Shown here: piece by piece, positions 21,645 to 24,442 of the stretch
Numbering within the stretch: the first letter of the stretch is position 1
Layout of the letters: every line of letters starts with the position of its first letter
Program-made: the position numbers and the translations under genes
Origin: an uncultured Candidatus Saccharibacteria bacterium
GTDB taxonomy: Bacteria > Patescibacteriota > Saccharimonadia > Saccharimonadales > Saccharimonadaceae
Assembly: GCA_947253945.1 (NCBI GenBank)
Contig: CAMYAY010000008.1
Location: forward strand, 1 to 24,442
Length of the DNA stretch: 24,442 nucleotides
Direction: 5' to 3'
The notes under the pieces: generated by a model
What the model saw: only the letters and a program-made list of their open reading frames with translations
Database searches by the model: none
Told to the model about the DNA's origin: nothing

Positions 21645-22824
21645 ACTTCTTCCGGTCAGCAGTAAATATCACCGGCCGGTCGTCATCTGCGCCAAGTACG
21701 CCATCCATATTACGGTCCGTACCTGCGCTACGCGCCCGTGCCGCCACTAATTCACGCGTATGCAAGAAGTCGCGCAAAAGCACAATGCAGCAGCCCGCCA
21801 CCGGTATGGCAATTAGCGCGCCAGCCAGCCCACCCACGTTGATACCAATAGTAATCGCGGCAAGCACGAGCAGTGCCGACATGTCCAAACGGCGCGACTG
21901 AATGCGCGGCGTAACGATATTATTCTCCACCTGTTGCTCAATAAAGAAGATAGCGATGTACGCAATAGCCGCCGGCGTCGAATAAACCGCCAGCATAATC
22001 GTCACAATAATGCCACCAATCATCGCGCCAAACAGAGGTACAAATATCAGCAAAAAGATAGTAATCCAAGCCGGCGCTGCCGTGGTTAACGGAATTTGTG
22101 GCATCAATAGCGCCATCACCATCACCACTAATGCCGTGAACGTGGCAGAAATCGCGCCCACCGTAGCCTGGCCAGCGATGTAGTTTGAGAACACTTCATA
22201 CATTCGCTTCGCCACTGCCTTGTGATGACGCCGCCGCTCTGGGTCGCTATAAACAGCGTTCCAGAACTTCACCTCCCAATCCGGCGCCTCCACTAGCATG
22301 AAATAAGTCAAGAAAATCACCAAACAGGCGTTGCCGAGAAAGCTCAGCGTACTCGTGATAGCCGGCAAAGCCCAACTGCTCACCGCTGCGACCACCCCGC
22401 CGAGGTAAGACTTGACGCTGTTCACTGCAGAATCAACTTGCCCCTCAAGGTGATACTGCGCCAGCAAGTGGTACAGCCAGCCCGAACGCGACTGTAATTG
22501 GTCAGATGAAAGCGACGCCACAAAGTCGTACAGCTGATGCACCAGAATCGGCACCACTGAGAAAAGCAACGCACCCACCATGGCAACTATAATAATATAG
22601 GCAATCAGTGTGGCGAAGGCGCGCGACTTACCGGGCAAGAAACGAGCGATGAATGACACCGGTCGGTTTAAAATCAAGGTCAAGAAAAACGCCATGGCAA
22701 TCAACATTAGCGGCGTGCGTGCCCACCAGACTGCGGCAATCACCGCCAAGAACCCAAGAATCACCAACCAAAAGCGGATGAAGGTGTCGGTGCTAACACT
22801 GAATTTAACTTCTTTGCGAAACAT
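21622..22824 (-). CDS. AI-2E family transporter / permease-like protein
   Basis: A 400-residue membrane protein of the AI-2E (YdiK/TqsA/PerM-like) family. Two or three N-terminal helices (about 13-90) are followed by a soluble, partly amphipathic region (about 95-150) and then about five helices, with the family's conserved patterns (FLGNACLVIFLTYFMLVE; VFSNYIAGQATVGAISA; FVPLFGAMIGGII; FFIEQQVENNIVTPRI). Members export small molecules or ions; the autoinducer role is known only for a few. The C-terminal 35 residues are charged and contain DRNMDGVLGADDD, which resembles a calcium-binding dockerin/EF-hand loop, though probably by chance. The start follows an extended -10 box by 7 bases with no Shine-Dalgarno site. 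Confidence 0.9.
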   Translation of the reverse strand: MFRKEVKFSVSTDTFIRFWLVILGFLAVIAAVWWARTPLMLIAMAFFLTLILNRPVSFIARFLPGKSRAFATLIAYIIIVAMVGALLFSVVPILVHQLYDFVASLSSDQLQSRSGWLYHLLAQYHLEGQVDSAVNSVKSYLGGVVAAVSSWALPAITSTLSFLGNACLVIFLTYFMLVEAPDWEVKFWNAVYSDPERRRHHKAVAKRMYEVFSNYIAGQATVGAISATFTALVVMVMALLMPQIPLTTAAPAWITIFLLIFVPLFGAMIGGIIVTIMLAVYSTPAAIAYIAIFFIEQQVENNIVTPRIQSRRLDMSALLVLAAITIGINVGGLAGALIAIPVAGCCIVLLRDFLHTRELVAARARSAGTDRNMDGVLGADDDRPVIFTADRKKFRFGAKH

Positions 22825-22831
22825 TACCTTT

Positions 22832-22840
22832 ATTTTAGCA
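22832..22840 (-). promoter_or_regulatory. Extended -10 promoter, leaderless AI-2E gene
   Basis: On the minus strand TGC precedes TAAAAT (22837-22832), 7 bases before the start codon (22824-22822). It is divergent from the rplJ promoter. Confidence 0.6.
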
Positions 22841-22853
22841 TAAACGCGCTGCC

Positions 22854-22865
22854 GGCACTAGTGCC
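22854..22865. repeat. Perfect 12-bp palindrome between divergent promoters
   Basis: GGCACTAGTGCC lies between the AI-2E -10 box (22832-22837) and the rplJ -35 box (22884-22889), near the -35 position of the AI-2E promoter. A regulator could bind here, but 12-bp palindromes arise by chance several times in 24 kb. Confidence 0.35.
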
Positions 22866-22883
22866 CGCGCGACCACAAAGTGC

Positions 22884-22911
22884 TTGACAGGGCGGGGGAA
22901 TTTGTTATAAT
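22884..22911 (+). promoter_or_regulatory. Consensus promoter of rplJ-rplL
   Basis: Exact TTGACA (22884-22889), 16-base spacer, exact TATAAT (22906-22911) with an extended TGT in front. The predicted start is about 22918, so the rplJ leader is about 115 bases long. Confidence 0.85.
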
Positions 22912-22918
22912 AGTCATA

Positions 22919-23006
22919 ACGTTATCAGAGACAGTGGCAGACGGTTAGTCTTAATATGCTACCGAGATACACCCTTCGATAACGACACCTTAACAATTCG
23001 GGTCGT
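22919..23006 (+). ncRNA. Ribosomal protein L10 leader RNA
   Basis: The rplJ leader carries the recognisable L10-leader core GACAGTGGCAG...CTTAATATGCTACCGAG (about 22931-22966). A closing stem CGTTATC (22920-22926) pairs perfectly with GATAACG (22978-22984), and AGAC/GTCT forms an inner hairpin. L10(L12)4 binding to this leader shuts down rplJL expression when ribosomal protein is in excess. A second hairpin, ACGAC (22982-22986) with GTCGT (23002-23006), overlaps the closing stem and cannot coexist with it. No T tract follows, so control is more likely at translation than by attenuation. Confidence 0.8.
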
Positions 23007-23032
23007 CAATATTAATTAACCAAAGGAGAATT

Positions 23033-23554
23033 ATGGCTATTTCACGTAGTAAAAAGGAAACTTTGGTTGCAGAATTAAACCAAGCACTCGACAGCGCCAA
23101 GATGGTCGCCTTCGCTGAGTACACCGGTGTCACCGTGCAGGCTCTTCAAGAGCTACGCCGTGCCGCCCGCGCTCAGGGTGTGGCTATCAAGGTCACCAAG
23201 AACCGCCTCATGCGGGTTGCGATGCAACAGCACGACGCCTACAAAGACACTGACACCAGTGCCATGAAGGGCCAAGTATTGTACGCCATCAGCGCCGACG
23301 ACGAGGTTCTACCGGCTAAAGTTTTGGCTGAATTCGCCAAGAATAATCCAGAACTCAAGCTAGTTGGTGCCTTTAACAATTTGGGTAGCAGCTTGAACAC
23401 CGAGGAAGTCACAGCACTTGCCAAGCTTCCAACCAAGAACGAGCTCATCGCCCAGACTGTGGCTCAGTTGCTATCGCCAGTCAACGACGTCACCAACGCC
23501 CTTTCTGGCAACTTGCACGCTTTGCTCGACGGTATCGCCGACCATGCTGCCTAG
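23033..23554 (+). CDS. rplJ: Large ribosomal subunit protein uL10
   Basis: A 173-residue ribosomal stalk base protein that anchors L7/L12 dimers to 23S rRNA. The N-terminal domain (MAISRSKKETLVAELNQALDSAKMVAFAEYTGVTVQALQELRR, the RNA-binding part) and KVTKNRLMRVA (about 54-64) are typical. The C-terminal helix that binds L12 dimers is LSPVNDVTNALSGNLHALLDGIADHA. Length is usual for bacteria. AAAGGAG precedes the ATG at a spacing of about 6 bases. It starts its own operon with an L10 leader; rplK and rplA are not in front of it, unlike the common rplKAJL arrangement. Confidence 0.97.
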   Translation: MAISRSKKETLVAELNQALDSAKMVAFAEYTGVTVQALQELRRAARAQGVAIKVTKNRLMRVAMQQHDAYKDTDTSAMKGQVLYAISADDEVLPAKVLAEFAKNNPELKLVGAFNNLGSSLNTEEVTALAKLPTKNELIAQTVAQLLSPVNDVTNALSGNLHALLDGIADHAA

Positions 23555-23610
23555 GTTTTGCAACCAATACATTTAATATTTGTTAATCATTAATTTAAGG
23601 AGAATATCAC

Positions 23611-23985
23611 ATGGCTGATGTAAAGAAATTAGCTGAAGAGCTAACCAAGTTGACTGTTCTAGAAGTCAACGAACTAAAGAACGTACTTAAGGATGAGTAC
23701 GGCATTGAACCAGCTGCTGCCGCTGTTGCTGTAGCCGCTGCTCCTGCTGACGGTGCTGCCGCTGCAGAAGAAAAGACCGAATTTGACGTTAAGCTAGTTG
23801 ATGCTGGTAGCCAGAAGGTTGCCGTCATCAAGGCTGTCAAGGAAATCACCGGCTTGGGTCTTGGCGATGCCAAGAAGCTAGTCGAGGAAGCTCCTGCCGT
23901 CATCAAGGAGAAGGTCTCTAAGGACGAAGCTGAAGCTGCCAAGAAGACCCTAGAAGACGCTGGTGCTAAAGTCGAATTAGCCTAG
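23611..23985 (+). CDS. rplL: Large ribosomal subunit protein bL12 (L7/L12)
   Basis: A 124-residue acidic stalk protein that recruits translational GTPases such as EF-Tu and EF-G. The N-terminal dimerisation domain (about 1-32, ADVKKLAEELTKLTVLEVNELKNVL) is followed by an alanine-rich hinge (about 35-52) and the C-terminal domain with FDVKLVDAGSQKVAVIKAVKEITGLGLGDAKKLVEEAP, whose K-x2-VIK-x-VK-x-ITGLGL helix contacts the factors. AAGGAG lies upstream at good spacing. It is 56 bases after rplJ, in the same operon, and followed by a terminator. Confidence 0.98.
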   Translation: MADVKKLAEELTKLTVLEVNELKNVLKDEYGIEPAAAAVAVAAAPADGAAAAEEKTEFDVKLVDAGSQKVAVIKAVKEITGLGLGDAKKLVEEAPAVIKEKVSKDEAEAAKKTLEDAGAKVELA

Positions 23986-24017
23986 TTGTTCTGTTTTGAC
24001 CCAACGAATTGTTAACC

Positions 24018-24044
24018 AAACACCCCCGCTGTGGGGGTGTTTTT
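24018..24044 (+). terminator. Rho-independent terminator after rplL
   Basis: AAACACCCCC (24018-24027), loop GCTGT, GGGGGTGTTT (24033-24042) form a 10-bp perfect stem running into a T tract (24040-24044). It ends the rplJL operon and separates it from tuf. Confidence 0.92.
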
Positions 24045-24059
24045 GGTTTCATTTTATTG

Positions 24060-24088
24060 TTGCAAACTTTAGTGTTTGTTGCTAAAAT
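24060..24088 (+). promoter_or_regulatory. Promoter of tuf
   Basis: TTGCAA (24060-24065), 17-base spacer, TGC before TAAAAT (24083-24088). The surrounding AGTGTTTG-TGCTAAAATAT resembles the histidine kinase promoter at 2932-2950, with one extra T here. The predicted start is near 24095. Confidence 0.65.
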
Positions 24089-24108
24089 ATATACTAAGCG
24101 TGGCCGAG

Positions 24109-24128
24109 GCGATGTAATGTCGCATCGC
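24109..24128 (+). other. Hairpin in the tuf leader
   Basis: GCGATG (24109-24114) pairs with CATCGC (24123-24128) in the roughly 72-base leader of tuf. No T tract follows. It may only stabilise the mRNA, or could be a binding site. Confidence 0.4.
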
Positions 24129-24166
24129 TAGAGCGCGATACTAATTAATTTATATAAAGGAGAAAC

Positions 24167-24442
24167 ATGGCAGAATTTCAACGCACTAAACCGCATGTCA
24201 ACGTTGGTACCATGGGTCACGTTGAACATGGTAAGACTACCTTGACTGCTGCTATCACCAAGGTTCTTGCCGATCGTCTTCCAAGCGACATTAACAAACC
24301 AGTCGCTTACGACCAGATCGACAACGCCCCAGAAGAGCGACAGCGTGGTATTACAATTGCAACTTCACACCAGGAGTATGAATCACCAAAGCGTCACTAC
24401 GCTCACGTCGATATGCCAGGGCACGCCGACTATGTCAAGAAC
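24167..24442 (+). CDS. tuf: Elongation factor Tu, N-terminal part
   Basis: The first 92 codons of EF-Tu; the gene continues past the right edge. The protein brings aminoacyl-tRNA to the ribosome. RTKPHVNVGTMGHVEHGKTT carries the P loop, APEERQRGITIATSH is switch I, and HVDMPGHADYVKN contains the switch II D-x2-G with catalytic H86. Two conserved positions differ from the usual: the P-loop aspartate (D21 in E. coli) is E20 here, and the cysteine in DCPGH is methionine. AAAGGAG precedes the ATG. It follows rplL after a terminator, with its own promoter and a leader hairpin; the rpoB-rpoC genes often found after rplL are not here. Confidence 0.97.
   Translation, partial: MAEFQRTKPHVNVGTMGHVEHGKTTLTAAITKVLADRLPSDINKPVAYDQIDNAPEERQRGITIATSHQEYESPKRHYAHVDMPGHADYVKN

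Noticed and set aside
21622..21720. EF-hand or dockerin-like loop (DRNMDGVLGADDD) at the C terminus of the AI-2E protein as a calcium site
   Set aside because: Single short acidic stretch in a charged tail without the paired motif; resemblance is probably chance.
22716..22770. Insertion sequence or transposase remnant anywhere in the window
   Set aside because: No transposase-like protein and no terminal inverted repeats with target duplications were recognised.
23611..23942. Long minus-strand open frame opposite rplL
   Set aside because: It is a shadow of the alanine-rich rplL codons; no promoter or ribosome binding site and the plus-strand gene is certain.

Overview
The window looks like a chromosomal segment from a Candidate Phyla Radiation bacterium, most probably a Saccharibacteria (TM7) relative. 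This rests on gene content and protein features rather than on any database match: compact gene packing with many TAATG start/stop overlaps; DnaX and RecR that both lack the usual cysteine zinc module; rplJ-rplL followed directly by tuf instead of rpoB; and many membrane proteins that match no family I know. The standard genetic code fits (tRNA-Trp with a CCA anticodon, TGA used as a stop), although TGA ends only 1 of the 24 genes whose 3' end is visible.

Layout. 1-1428 (minus): start of a GH57 glycosidase and a GT4 glycogen-synthase-like glycosyltransferase, an alpha-glucan pair. 1579-1797: tRNA-Trp with a consensus promoter, an unusual hairpin trailer and a terminator. 1835-2933: P-loop kinase and YgjP-like metallopeptidase. 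2955-4304: orphan membrane histidine kinase. 4322-11076: small membrane protein, a 1094-residue UvrD-type helicase with a C-terminal RecB-like nuclease, then four membrane proteins of unknown role. 11152-14086: dnaX-dnaB replication operon. 14135-15658 (minus): GT-C type membrane glycosyltransferase, divergent from 15711-16639 ybaB-recR. 16682-17311 (minus): membrane protein, divergent from a DHH phosphoesterase (17433-18545). 18546-20220: an AT-richer accessory island with two tandem copies of a putative small-RNA gene, a small hypothetical gene and a Panacea-type toxin-antitoxin pair. 20238-21644: cysS, convergent with an AI-2E family permease. 22884-24442: L10-leader-controlled rplJ-rplL, a terminator, then the start of tuf.

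Two patterns stand out. First, seven genes have a -10 box (usually an extended TGnTAWAAT) whose last base lies only 6-7 nt before the start codon (an eighth has 10 nt), with no Shine-Dalgarno site, so they are probably leaderless; other genes (rplJ, rplL, tuf, ybaB, panA) have clear Shine-Dalgarno leaders. Second, the island at 18.6-20.2 kb holds a likely toxin-antitoxin module beside two duplicated RNA units, each with its own promoter, long-range stem and T6 terminator. That island is the best place to look for something undescribed.
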